A stretch of 64,000 nt of DNA from positions 3,286,001 through 3,350,000 of the forward strand of contig OY752142.1 of the NCBI GenBank assembly GCA_963573315.1, given 5' to 3'. Each line of letters begins with the position of its first letter. The first letter of the stretch is position 1. This DNA is from Entomortierella parvispora. Lineage: Eukaryota; Mortierellomycota; Mortierellomycetes; Mortierellales; Mortierellaceae. The notes beneath the pieces were generated by a model. It was not told the DNA's origin and searched no databases. It saw nothing but the letters and a program-made list of their open reading frames with translations. Made by a program: the position numbers and the translations under genes. Below, in pieces: positions 9,771-21,350 of this stretch.

Positions 9771-11431
9771 CTAGTTCCCTTGCCCCGTACTGTCCTGGAC
9801 TTTCTCTTCCTTGTCTCCCTCCTCATCGCTATCGTAATTGTCCTCATCTCCGTCCTCGTCGTCATCCTCATGGTCGTCGCCACTATTGGCGCCAGACGAA
9901 TTGCTGGGGCGGCTTTTGCCCTCGGTGCCATATTTTTCTCTCCAGGCGGCAGTGCCCCGGCGAATGCGTTGTTTCTCCTCTAGTTTGCGCTGAGGAATCA
10001 CTTTCAGGAAAGCCTCCTTCCAGTCGCCACATTCAATAAAGTGGAGTAAAATCTCAAACACTAGAGGGCAATTGAAAGTTAGTGGAAACAGATATGAAAA
10101 CATCCCAAGTGCCTTCCAGAGACACTCCCAAAGCAGACACTTGTTTACCTTGGTTGACAGTCAGCACGCGACGGCTCGACATCTGGATGTATTCTCCAAT
10201 TGGCAACTGCGCCGTTTCGATGCCCAGAGCCTCTGCCTTGTTCTGGCACAGGAACGGATACCGGTTCTTATCGACAATACCGCCCATGACATAGCAAGTT
10301 CCTGGGTCCAATTGCGTGATCGTATTCGGCGAGTCTGCACTGAGATACACAATCTTGTTCACAGCAGGGATAGTCGCCAGATTCTCCTCTCTCACAAGAC
10401 GCTCCTGCTCCAGGGCTTTGATTTCAGCTTCTGTCAATGACTGTGCAGGCGATTCAACTGTCGTCTGTTGCTCCGTTTGGCTGCCCCCTTGTGTCGCTGC
10501 AGCAGCTGCTGCTTGCGCCTGAGCCGCCAATGCCTTTGCCTTTGCAGCTTCAGACTTTTCGGCCGCAATCGCCTGCAGCTTCTTGATGCTCTCCATACGT
10601 TCTTTCCCGGGAATTTCAGGTGAAGGCCAGACCTTTTCCAGACTCTCATCATGGTAAGTAAAGTTTCGCCAGAGCTCAAATCCATGTGCGCGTTTAGCAA
10701 ACTCAACCCTAGATTTGCCTGTGAAGGAGGTCAAGGCCAAGTGGACAATCTTGTCGCAACCCTTGTTGAAAGAATAGCATCTCTTGATCTGATCCACCAT
10801 CGATTTTACTTCCTAATCGCACGTTGAAAAGGCAGGGTGAGAGGCGGCGGATATGAGGTTCCCAAATTGATAAAATGGTTTTCCTGGGTACCTTTTCCAG
10901 CATATGATCGTCAAAGGACATATCGATGCCGATTGTAATGCCCGACTGTGTTGGATCCAGTTTCCGTCTCTTGGGTTCAATCAGACCTACGATTTCCGTA
11001 GAATTTGTAAATAGAATCAAAGAGCGTTAACAGGCCAGTTCTAGACTTCCATTCTGGTGCTTTCAAAACAGATCCAACGCAGATGGCTTGCCTTTCTCAA
11101 TAGCTTCCCTCCTTTCCTGTTGCTTCTTTTTGCGCTTGAGCTTTTCCTGTTGCTTCATCAAGGGTTTCCGTTCCAAAAATTCCTGCTGCTTGATCAGCTT
11201 CTTGGTCGCGTTCCTTGATAACAGCTGCCCATCAGGTCCGACCATACGAGGTGCCCGTGGCTTCCAATGTGGGTTATCGGATTTGGGGTTGGATGATTCT
11301 GTGGTAGGTGCCTGCTCCTTTGCAGCTTCTGCGACTGCGGGAGTGTCGCCGTTCTCTTGCGACTCGATCGCAGTGGGCAAGGCATCAGTCTGACCAGGCA
11401 GAGTTGCATCCTGGGCGTGTGTCGTGTCCAT
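9771..11431 (-). CDS. TRM10: tRNA (guanine-N1) methyltransferase Trm10
   Basis: Four exons read leftwards (11431-11092, 10986-10892, 10812-10149, 10060-9771) give 462 residues. The enzyme methylates N1 of G9 in tRNAs using S-adenosylmethionine and belongs to the SPOUT superfamily. Seen are the start of the catalytic domain (GIDMSFDDHMLEKEVKSM), the core KIVYLSADSPNTITQLDPGT, GGIVDKNRYP and LPIGEYIQM, and the end RRVLTVNQVFEILLHFIECG. The N-terminus is basic with a Lys/Arg-rich helix, typical for tRNA binding; the C-terminus is a very acidic tail. At 462 residues it exceeds yeast Trm10 (293) through an Ala/Gln-rich insertion (about residues 190-225) and the tail. The first intron uses a GC donor (AAAG then GCAAGC), the only choice that keeps frame. 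It is divergent from the ALKBH8-like gene, 138 bases away. Confidence 0.93.
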
Positions 11432-11569
11432 TATGTCGGTTCCAGAAGAGTCGGGTCCTGTGTCTGATGCTGCAATTGAAATGAAGTCGAGCTTGGTCTG
11501 TCCGGTGTCGCGTCAAGGGTGAAATGGACAATGCATTGCAATGCGATCAGGCAAAGAAAGAAAAAAGAA

Positions 11570-12567
11570 ATGAGCCAAGCCACCGTGGCGAGCACCTTCT
11601 TTTCGACCATTCGGGCGAAGTCCTCGGGCAGGCCAACCATCCTTCTCCTTCCCCCTTCCTCCCCTGCGACATCTATTTTTTGTGCTTGGTTGGGTCATGC
11701 ACTGGTGAACGACATGGATGTACCGAATGGACTGACCGTCCTTGAAGATTTTGTCTCGGAGGCCGAGGAGCAGGCTCTCATTCATGCGTTGGATCAGCAA
11801 CATTGGGCTGGTCGAGGGGTCGAGCCCAATCCTGAAATGAAACGAAGGCATCAGCACTATGGCAGTGTCTTTAGCTATAGACTGCGGTAAATAGACAACC
11901 TTGACAAATGTTGAATATTATGCAGAGGTCAACATGCAGGTTTGAGTTCTGACAAGCCCATTTTCTCTTGCATGCAGTCAATGGGTTGGCGAAACCGAGC
12001 CACTTCCTGCCCTGTTTGATTTCCTGACGGAACGGCTGTTGGAACGTGGAATCTACGCCTCCAGTCCAGAGACCGTTATTGTAAATGAATACGATGCGGG
12101 ACAAGGGATCATGCCACATGTGGATGCCCCCAAGTTGTTTGGTCCCACAATCACAGCACTGTCCCTTCTGTCGCCCTGTATAATGACCTTCCAGCATGTC
12201 AAGGACCCTAGCATCATATACCCAGTCTTTTTGCGTAAGATATTGTTGATCGTTCGAGGTGCAGTGAAACGAACATTGACTAACACATTCTCCAACTGCC
12301 CGCCAATTTACCCCTCTATCAGCTCGAAGATCTTTAGTGATCATGAACGGACCAAGCCGGTACGAGTTCAAGCATAGCATCTCCAAGGATCTCATCGAGT
12401 ACTTTGGGACAGAGGAGATTGTGCGCTCCAGACGAGTTAGCATCACATACAGATCCATGCGAAAAGTACCAGCAGAAGAGGAGGGCACCTGCGGATCCTG
12501 CGGCACCGCAAAACAGCAACAGCAGAATAACAGCTGCGACATGAACGCGAGAACAATAATGGAATAA
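11570..12567 (+). CDS. AlkB-family 2-oxoglutarate/Fe(II) dioxygenase, ALKBH8-like
   Basis: Three exons (11570-11886, 11978-12234, 12323-12567) give 272 residues. Seen in order: RRHQHYGSVFSYRL, QWVGETEPLPALFDFL, VNEYDAGQGIMPHVD (iron ligands His and Asp), PRRSLVIMNGPSRYEFKHSI (third iron ligand His) and RRVSITYR (2-oxoglutarate-binding Arg). This order and the spacing match the AlkB domain of ALKBH8, which hydroxylates the wobble uridine side chain in tRNA; the RRM and methyltransferase domains of animal ALKBH8 are absent. The C-terminal tail is Gln/Asn-rich with scattered cysteines. The start at 11570 adds about 48 weakly conserved residues; ATG 11714, just before the conserved region, is a real alternative. 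A role in nucleic-acid demethylation instead of tRNA hydroxylation cannot be excluded from sequence alone. Confidence 0.85.
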
Positions 12568-12739
12568 AAGGCATCAGTGGCGCGTGGCCTCTTTCCCACG
12601 CCCGACACCTTGCCGGGTCTCTCTTTTTTCTGTTTCTCCCTCCCGGGGATGCGCCTTGCTTCGGAGATTTCATTTCTGCTCTCGTTCTCTCTTCTCTCTT
12701 TTTCTTTTCATTCATTCCCGAACCCCCATTCAAACAACA

Positions 12740-13976
12740 ATGCCACTTGCTATTCCAAAGATTGACATCACGCCCCTGCTCGACTCGGCTTCCTCTTTGC
12801 AGGACAAGCAGCATGTCGCCATGACATTACTTGACGCATTCACGACCTACGGCGTCTTTTACATCACCTCACCCTCTCACCCCTTGTTCTCCTCATCAGA
12901 GACACAACGTGTTCTTGATGCCACGCAACGGCTTTTCGCCCTGGATCCCGCCCACAAGGCCGCCATCCCCAAGATCCAGCCCGGAGGCTTCACGCGTGGC
13001 TATGTCCCCATCGGCGGCGAATCTGGCTCGACCACCAAGGAGCTCAAGGAGGGCTTTTCTTATGGATATGAATGGGACGCAGAGGTCCTCAAGTCCAAGC
13101 AGGACAACAATGATCTGAATGGGCTTCAAGGACCCAACTCTTGGCCGGAACAACATACCCTTGATGGATTGGATCTGGGCCAGAAGGATGCGTTCAAGCA
13201 GACGTTGCAAGATTTTTATTTGAGTGTTTGCGAGGTTGCAAAGGGCTTGTTGGCTGGTGTCTCGTTGGCGTTGGCGTTACCTGAGAATGAATTGGCGCAG
13301 TACTGCACGACCAGCGAGACTATTTCTTTCATGCGTCTGTTCCATTACTTGCCCTATGTCGACCAAGGAAATTCCACCCAAATCGGCTCAAGGTATGGCA
13401 ACAACTTTTTTTTTCTGTTACCAGGTCTATCATGGTCTTCAAAGTTGTTTGTTAGCTGACACTTTAGGTTTACAACGTGTTTTTTTGACGTGACCCATTG
13501 ATAGCGCTCACACCGACTGGGGCTTTTTGACCTTGATCTTGTCGCCGTGCAAGACTGTCGGTCTTCAGCTGTTTCACGAAAAGGCCTGGCACGATGTTCC
13601 TTCACTCGAGAACACATTGGTTGTCAATGGAGGCGACTATCTCTCACTCTTGACCGGAGGAAAGTTCATCAGTCCTTTGCACCGCGTCGTTAGCAATGGA
13701 CAAGAAGAGCGTTACTCCATGTGCTGTTTCTACTACCCTGACTACAAGGCCAAGATCCCATTGTTGGTCAAGGAGGACGAGTTCAAGGGTCAGGCGGCTT
13801 CGGGAAGTTATAGTCTTTTGAGTGACCAACGCGCCAAGGAAGACCTTGAAAGTGCCAAATCAAAGCAAGGCGACTCTCGTACCGTGGCCACGAAATTATT
13901 GAATGGCGAAATCAATTTTGGAGACTTTATCGTAGAAAAGTGGCAGCATGTGTACCGGAAAGGCGGTGCTTACTGA
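12740..13976 (+). CDS. Isopenicillin-N-synthase-like 2-oxoglutarate/Fe(II) oxygenase
   Basis: Two exons (12740-13392, 13505-13976) give 374 residues. The N-terminus IPKIDITPLLDS and the non-haem oxygenase N-domain (GVFYITSPSHPLF, GFTRGYVPIGGES, KEGFSYGYEW) lead into the double-stranded beta-helix with SSAHTDWGFLTLI (iron ligands His and Asp, about residue 220), HRVVSNGQEERYSM (third His and the RxS pair that binds 2-oxoglutarate). This is the DIOX_N plus 2OG-FeII_Oxy architecture found in plant-hormone, gibberellin and secondary-metabolite oxygenases and many uncharacterised fungal enzymes. The substrate is not evident. No biosynthetic cluster surrounds it. The gene follows another 2OG oxygenase but the two folds are only distantly related. 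Its 3' end is convergent with CLPTM1, 54 bases apart. Confidence 0.9.
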
Positions 13977-14030
13977 AGAAAACCGCTGTTACAATAATTG
14001 ATTCAAAAATATATTCATTTCAATTGTTAT

Positions 14031-16738
14031 CTACTTGTCCTTCTTGGACTCGGCGGCGACCTTCTCACCGCTGCTGCCCCCAGGCAAAGCCTTTGTTTCC
14101 TCTTCTTCTCCCTCGCCAACCTGACCAAACTCGTTAGCACGTGTATGATCTGTGCGGTAGATCCAGCGCTGATACAAGTAGACAAAAAAGACAACGTCGT
14201 CACGGAGACATGCCAGACGATGGAGCATGGGCATCTTGATGATGAAGGAAAACAAATCGTCGATAAACGTGTTCAACGACTTGTACATCATTGTACGGAA
14301 GGGCATGTGGGCGACACTCTTAAGCTTGTAGTTGATGAACAGCTGAGGAGTCATCTTGATGAAGCCGAACGTGTAGACAAATCCAACCAAAGTACCAACA
14401 ACGAACGAGTACCACGACTTGTGCTCCTCGTACAAGAGAGAGTAGACAGCGTAGCATCCCAACAATGGGAACGCGGCCCAGGACAAGTACTTGAATGCCT
14501 CCTCATCGTATTCTTTGGTCTTGGACTCCAGGTCCGTGAGAGGCTCTGAGGTGTTGAAGTGGAGACGGTAGGGCCAAATTCCAGTCGTGGCAGGAACAAT
14601 GTCGATTTTGAGCGCCTTCTTAACTTTCCAGAGCTCAATGGCGAGTCCCACGCCCTGACCGAAAATAATCATATAACTTGTCTCCTGGTTGTTGTCCATC
14701 AGGTACGCAAAGACAATGATTTGTTGTGCAATGTCCAGGAAGATGGAGCGAACAGAGAGACCAGCTGTTCCCTTCTTGTCCTTCCAGAAAGCAATATCTA
14801 AATGTTGAAAGAAGTGCACCAGACTTAGAAGACATACTCCAAGAAGATAGACACAAACCATTGCAATTGATTGTTAAAGCATACCGTTCTTGAAAGCAAG
14901 CATTTCAAAGGCACTGTGAAGACAGCTGACAACGGCCGTCAAGATCAAAAGGAAGGGGTTGGTCTCGATCAACATGCGTTTGACCTCGTCCAATTCGCTG
15001 CCTGTGCTTCCCATAATTCCAGTCTGCTTCTTCATACCAACATCTGCAGCAGAATACATCTGAAGCTTCATGTAGCTAATGGGATAGAAGTTGATACGCA
15101 AAGGAAGCTCCCTGAAACAAAAAAAGGACGTTGCAGCAGTGTCAGTTTCGGGTCCATATTTTCAAACCTTGGTTTTCCCATTCAAACCATGAACTTACTT
15201 GACGGTATCGTTGATCTGAGTCATCTGGTCCTTCAACAACCAAAAGTCGTTCACATATACGGTAGGAAGAACAAATCCATTACCATGCTCATCACGAATA
15301 CCGGTGCTCTCCAACTGGTACACTGTCAATCCGAGTCAAAAATTCAACAAACTCGTTAGTATTGATCATGGTGTTTGTGACTAAAACTGTGAAATCCCAT
15401 CTAGTAAACTTACTGTCTTTCAACTCTGGAGGAACAGCAGCGTATGGAATCACGGTGCGATCCGAGAGCACAGTGATGGTCAGGTTTTGGTGCCAGTAAG
15501 AGACAATAGACGTGGATGGAGTTTGGACCTTGAGTTGATGAAGAGACAAGAGGTGAATATCTTTCAAATATCAGCCCTATGAAAACATGATAAGAACACA
15601 CTTTGTTACCTCCTCCTCAACAAGCTTTTCGACTACAGTTTCCTCATGCTTCCCGCCAACAAGTTTCTTGACCTTGAATTCTTTCTTCTTGGGATAGTAA
15701 CGAGTAAGCACTACAGGAGATGAGGCATTGAGTTAATGTCATGAGGAGTTGACCTGCTTGGATGCTAGTTTTGATCAGTTTCTTACTCTTTCTCTGGTAC
15801 ACTCGATCGTCGAGGCTGAAGTTGGGCGAAGCGGGGTTGATGCTCACTGGATGTCTGGCAAAGTAGATATGAGCATAGAGAGTTCCATTGTGCTGAATGT
15901 GCTGTTTTGGTTGAATAGGAATCCCCCCAAAAGAAATGATGGTACGCGTGTCCATTGGAAAAAAAAAGAGAAGAAATGTGAGCAAATGAACAGCGTTGTG
16001 CGTGTTGATCGACTTATCGCAGGAACTGCAATCGTGCAACATCACAAAACTCAAAAACTTGCCTTGGAGGGCTCAATCGTCAGATCCACCACTCGATCCT
16101 CGTTCCAGTCGCCCAGCTCAATATTGTCGGCACGCCAGACCAAGCTCTTCTTGTCCTCAAAGTTCTTGAAGTCATAGTCTTCCGAGACATACACTAACAG
16201 GTCCTGAAATGGAGAGAGACATTGTGTGAGAGACGACTCAGTACCAATATTTGCAGATGAAGATGTCGGCTTACAGCTTTGGTGTTTGGCTCCCACAGAG
16301 GAAAAAGCTTGGGGGGGTCGGAAGCAGGAGTGACGATCTGTTGGACAACGCCATCAGGGCCTGTCTGTGTTGTCACGATGGACCCTGGGTTGGGAGCAGG
16401 AGCATTATTCTTGCCACTGAAAAAACCTAGTCAAACAAAAAATGAATTCCGATGGAAAGTTCGTTATGATGAGCCACTAGCTACATCCACCCTCCAGCAT
16501 CAATTGAACGCAGTCTTAGTGCCGACATGTTACCTCCGTTGAAGAAGGTCATGATGGCATAGGCCATCATGGCTCGGGTCAGCATCTGCATGACGGACTG
16601 GCCGAAGCTCTGTTGCTGCTGCTGTTGTTGTTGTTGTCCTTGTTGGCGACGAGGGGCGGGGGCGGTCTGTCCGTTCGCAGCGACGGCAGTCCCATTGTCC
16701 TCTTGTCCTGCAGGACGCCGGCGTTCCGGTTGAGCCAT
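14031..16738 (-). CDS. CLPTM1: CLPTM1 family transmembrane protein
   Basis: Nine exons read leftwards (16738-16534, 16426-16275, 16203-16063, 15901-15787, 15710-15610, 15528-15414, 15322-15199, 15111-14885, 14797-14031) give 648 residues (human CLPTM1 has 669). Diagnostic stretches are NGTLYAHIYFARHP, VSYWHQNLTITV, LLETNPFLL-type IETNPFLLILTAVVS, FEMLAFKNDIAFWKDKK, KYLSWAAFPLLGCYAVYSLL, GFIKMTPQLFINYKLKSVAH and YQRWIYRTDHTRANEFG. A large lumenal N-domain precedes several C-terminal membrane spans. Animal CLPTM1 holds GABA-A receptors in the ER and its relative CLPTM1L is a lipid scramblase; the fungal role is unknown. The N-terminus has a Gln run (about residues 33-46). One intron (16062-15902) has a GC donor and another (15609-15529) ends in AAG; both are needed to keep homology in frame. 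Confidence 0.93.
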
Positions 16739-17000
16739 AGTCTGAAGAGATGTGTGTTGTCGAAAGGGATGGGATGGACGAAAGAGCGAAAGAGAGTGGA
16801 GATGAATAGAAGGAAAAGAACGAACAGCAGACGGTGCAGTGACCGCGTTTCAGCAGCGACGAATCAGCGGCGTGGGTGTGTCTGTGTGTCCTCCTGTGGA
16901 TGGTCGCACGAACCAGAGGCAGATTCTTCTTTCCTGTTCTCTCTCTCTCTCCATCCTCACCCTAATCCCATTCTCCCCTCTTCTCCATCACACCCTCACC

Positions 17001-18137
17001 ATGCATGCTGCCATCTATGCGGTCCTGATCGCCCTCGTCTTGGCCCTCCTCGGCCTGACTGGTAAGCCGTCATTTGGGATCAGTTCCCCGACCTACCGTT
17101 CATCCGTCATGCCACAGTCCATGCTTACATGTTTCTTTCGTCCTCAATAGCAAAGGCATTGCTGGGATCAAAGAAGGGCTCAAAGAATACAGTCCTCATC
17201 ACAGGATTGCCATTCGCAGGAAAGACTACCATCCACTACTTGGTACTTGCAACCCAATGACAGGATCGATATAGGCAGTTCTGTTTACCAAGAGCCAGCC
17301 AAGACTGAACTATTTCGTGCCCATTCTAGATCAACTATGGAAAGTCCGTCGACACTGTGACATCCATCAAGGAGAACGAGGCTGATGTCGAGTTAGTACC
17401 CGGAAAGGTAAACGTTCGACTCTAGTGGACAGGAATCCCTTTCGTTCCTCAATGGATAGTTTAAACCAACATTGGGTTATGTCCAACGATTTAGGCACCT
17501 CTTCACTTGGTCGACATCCCAGGACATGAACGTCTCCGCTTCAAATTTTCAGAGTTCATGCCCATTGCCCGCGCTGTTGTCTTTGTGGTGGACAGTGCCA
17601 CTGTTGCCCGCCAGACACGACTCTTGGCAGAGTATGACCGATCCGTACTACGACCTTCGTGCCAATCTCTTTTTTTCTCTGTCTAATGCTCTCTTTACCC
17701 GCCTTTTCCAATAGGTACCTCTATGACATCCTCGCCAACAAGTTTGCTCAAGATGAGAAGCTGCCTATCCTTATTGCTTGTAACAAGTCGGATCTCATTA
17801 CTGCCTTCAAGAAGGAGCGTGTACAATCATTATTGGAGGCGGAAATGTAAGAAATCTCGCGGGACATTACAAGAGAACTCGCCCTGATGTTATGGTGTGC
17901 TGTTGCCTAATACTGAACGCTTCCTTGAATGTGTTTAATAGCAACAAGCTCCGTCAGACAAGGACGGCCGCACTGGATACCCAAGATGCCGATGGAAACG
18001 AAAACGTGTTCCTCGGCTTTGAGGGGCAGGATTTTACTTTCCAGGATCTCGAGAACGAGGTCGAGTTTATCGAATGTTCTGCTGAGAGTAAGGACATGGA
18101 ATCCATCAAGGACTGGATGGCAGCTGTTTGCTATTAG
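17001..18137 (+). CDS. SRPRB: Signal recognition particle receptor beta subunit
   Basis: Six exons (17001-17061, 17151-17242, 17330-17407, 17495-17631, 17715-17846, 17942-18137) give 231 residues (yeast Srp102 has 244). An N-terminal membrane anchor (about residues 3-20, YAVLIALVLALLGLT) is followed by an Arf/Sar-type GTPase domain: P-loop GLPFAGKTT, switch II DIPGHERLR, G4 NKSD and a G5-like ECSAE. The protein anchors the SRP receptor alpha subunit to the ER membrane and senses the translocon in a GTP-dependent way. The end CAAESKDME-type ECSAESKDMESIKDWM matches the family C-terminus. It is divergent from CLPTM1 with 262 bases between start codons, so the two ER genes may share a promoter region. 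Frame is continuous across all five introns. Confidence 0.94.
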
Positions 18138-18299
18138 GCATAGTAATATAATACATCATTTCTTTGCATAAGATAACTTTTATTTCTATAGTACAATGTT
18201 TAACGCTATCCTCAACCAAAACCAAGGGGCTGTAGAAGAAAAGGGCAGCAAAGCGCCAGAGAGTGTACCCAAGCTAGCTACTTTCCAGCAGAGTGTGAT

Positions 18300-21200
18300 T
18301 TACCAATGTGCTCTTTGTATGGTCAGAAGCCCCATAGCAGCGTCGTAAACAGTCTTGTCGGATGTGTGCTCCTCATCATTCTCAGCTAATCGGCTGGTAA
18401 TGTGCAAAGAAGATTCGGGGCCATCCTCCGATACACGACGACTTTCATATGGGTTTCCTTCGGGAGAACCATAGGATCGATATATATTCTCCCTACTGTT
18501 TTCATGGCCTTGAGATGGAAAGCCCTGGGGCGGCTCCTGGTACTGACGCAAAGCAGTGGATTCTCGTGGGTAAGAGTACTGTTGCGCTCCATATGAGTGG
18601 CTTGGAGTTGGAGGATATGGCTGAGGATGCTTGGAGCCGGGGGGACCCAAGTAAACGTGAGCTGGAGGCGTTGAGTGAGGATAGTCCGGTCCCATGTCAT
18701 AGTATGATCCATGACCTGTCTGTGAATGGTGATAAAATTGCTGCTGTGATGATTGATCTGGATGAGTGTACGGATGAGGATGTGGCTGGCGATGTTGGTA
18801 CGGATGCTGGTACGGACCGGGGTAGTGATAGTAATGCTGTTGGTGTGCTTCGTGGCGTGCGTACTCGGCAGTGGGTGGATGCAACTGTGATTGAGAATGA
18901 GAGCGCGAATGTGACAAGGACGGGCTGGGATAAAACGAACGTGAAGGCGACGCGGCCGAATTGTACGATGCGCCTTCATAGTGCTCCTCTCCTTGGATAT
19001 CATTCGAACCTTGGTCGCTCGAACGGCCAGCGTGCTCGCCTTTGACGTGCTGGTCTTCTTCTGATTTGACTTTGCTAACACCTTGAATGTCCATGTTCTT
19101 GTTTGAACCCTTTCCTGACTTTGGGGGAGTCGACGATCGGGAGGATGAATGCTGCATGGTGGACCGCTCAAGAGTTAAAAGAGCGTCAGCGGACTTTTGG
19201 TCCTGTAACGAGTGACTCCTTACATTCTCATCTTTCAGTGCACTATCGGTATTGCGTCCGGCAGCTGTTCCCTTGATCGGTCCTTGGTGGTCAGCATCCA
19301 CAGCGGATTTGGCCGCCAGTTGCCTTTCGTCCGCATCTCGGCGATCTTCCTGCTCTTGCTCATCATGGGCCTGTTGAGTCGCAGCAAGCATGTATCCATT
19401 CCCATTTTCTCCAAGTTGCAGTGCCCGTTGCTCCATCGCTGCCATGCAGGTGTTCTGGACGCCGTCCATACGCAAGTGCCTCACCAGCGCATCCTGGCGT
19501 ACAAAAGTAGCCTCACAGACAATACACTTGTAAGGCTTTTCGGACAAGTGCTTCTTCGCGTGACGGTCCCGATCGTGTCGTCTTGAAAAGGCAAAGTTAC
19601 AGGAAGCGCAGACAAAGGGCCGTGCCTTGGAATGGGTCCGCATGTGCGACCGCAAATTAAACAGGCGGGAAAAGCTCTTGTCGCAATCTGGTTCCGGACA
19701 AGCATGCGATGGTTTCGGCTTTGTTGAGGTCTTTGTTTTTGCGGCGTTATCAACGGAAGGTGCAGCGGTTCCATTCGACTTTGAACGCTCCTTCAGCTGG
19801 CTACTCACATACGCAGCGTGAAGATTAGCAGAGGCGCGCTGGCCGATTCCAAGCTCGCTCAACTCGTGGGGCTCCTGACGCTTCTTGGCTTGTTTGGGCG
19901 CAGCTGCGGCAGTCATTGCAGACTTTTGGCCAGCGTTGTCCTCGGTGCGCTCAGAGCCCGATCTGGAATCCTTGCCGTGGACCCAAGAAGCAGGAGTGTG
20001 ATCGTCGTAGGATGGACTGTTCTTTCTAGGCCGGTGTGCAGCAGAGTCTGCATTCTCCCGCTCAAGAGACTTTGGAGAGAGAGGGACAACGGCAGTGGGT
20101 GAAGACGGGTCATTTGTGGTAGCATATGGAGTAATGTTGCCTTCGGTCTGTGGAGAGGGAGAGGAGGGGAATGAAGGAGAATCGGCGATGAGATTGGCCA
20201 ACGACATGATTGTGGACCGCTTGCGTGGCATGGCTGTGCTATCTGACTCGGGTCTGCTGGGTTCGGAAGAGGGTTTGCGCTTTGGTGCACGAGTGGAGTT
20301 CAAAGGAGTCGCAAGCTGCGACGGATCCAAGTGGATTGCTTCTGGAGCCATGCCGGGGCCGACTTTCTTGACAGTCTTGGACATAAGAATTCGCTTGCCG
20401 TGATGCAACTGAAAGGTCAAACTGGTCCATCCACGAAATGTCATTATCAGTACGGGAAGAAGGGACTGTAACACGATGCACTTGATGACCCATTGCGAAC
20501 TTACATATAGCCTTCTTCGATTTGAAACCTGGAGTGGTGAGAGGGAGGACAGCAGATCCTGAACGTCAGTCGGATCTCGCCAGCGGAGAAGAACAGTCGC
20601 TGGGGTGATGGTACAGCAGGATCGAGACCTTCGATTTGAAAGATGTCCCTTGTCTAGAGACGAGATCAAACGGATTGGTTTAGTAAAAAGAGAAGGATCT
20701 TGATCGAAGGCCCGAAAAAAGAGAGAGGAAGTGTACCTTGCACTTGTTGCAGGGTCCAGCGAGGTCTTGAGAGCGAGCGGACGGTTCCGAGTCCTGGGAA
20801 GGAACGCAAATACGAGGGAAGATCTTGAGGACGAGGTCACACTCGCCTGCAGGTAAAACGAGGAGCGAAGAAAACGAAAGCGTTAGAGAGAGAGGAAACG
20901 AGTGCGCGTCAGCACGAAACGAATATAAGCATGAGCGGCAAGGGAAAGAACAGAAAAGAAGAAAAAAGAAAGGAGCAATTGAGAGGAGAGGAAAGGCCCG
21001 ATGGCAAACCAACAAAGCCTAAAAATGGGCGGATGGACACAGATATGATAATGGCAGTTGGGCGGGGGAAACAGGCTGCGCCGAGGACAGACGATATGGC
21101 GGTGAATGTGATGATGACGATTATTACACTGGCTAGGGAGTTGACGGATAAAACAGAAGCCTGGAGAGCAGGGGGGTGGGGTCGGTGGCGACAATGGAGA

Positions 21201-21316
21201 GACGGACGGGAGAAAGGAAGGGGGAGGGAAAGAAGGAGGCGAATGCGTGAAGGTCAATCTGTCGAGGATGGATCAGAACTAAGGAAAGAAGAGGGAGAAG
21301 GATGGAGGAATGGATG

Positions 21317-21350
<34 letters not shown>

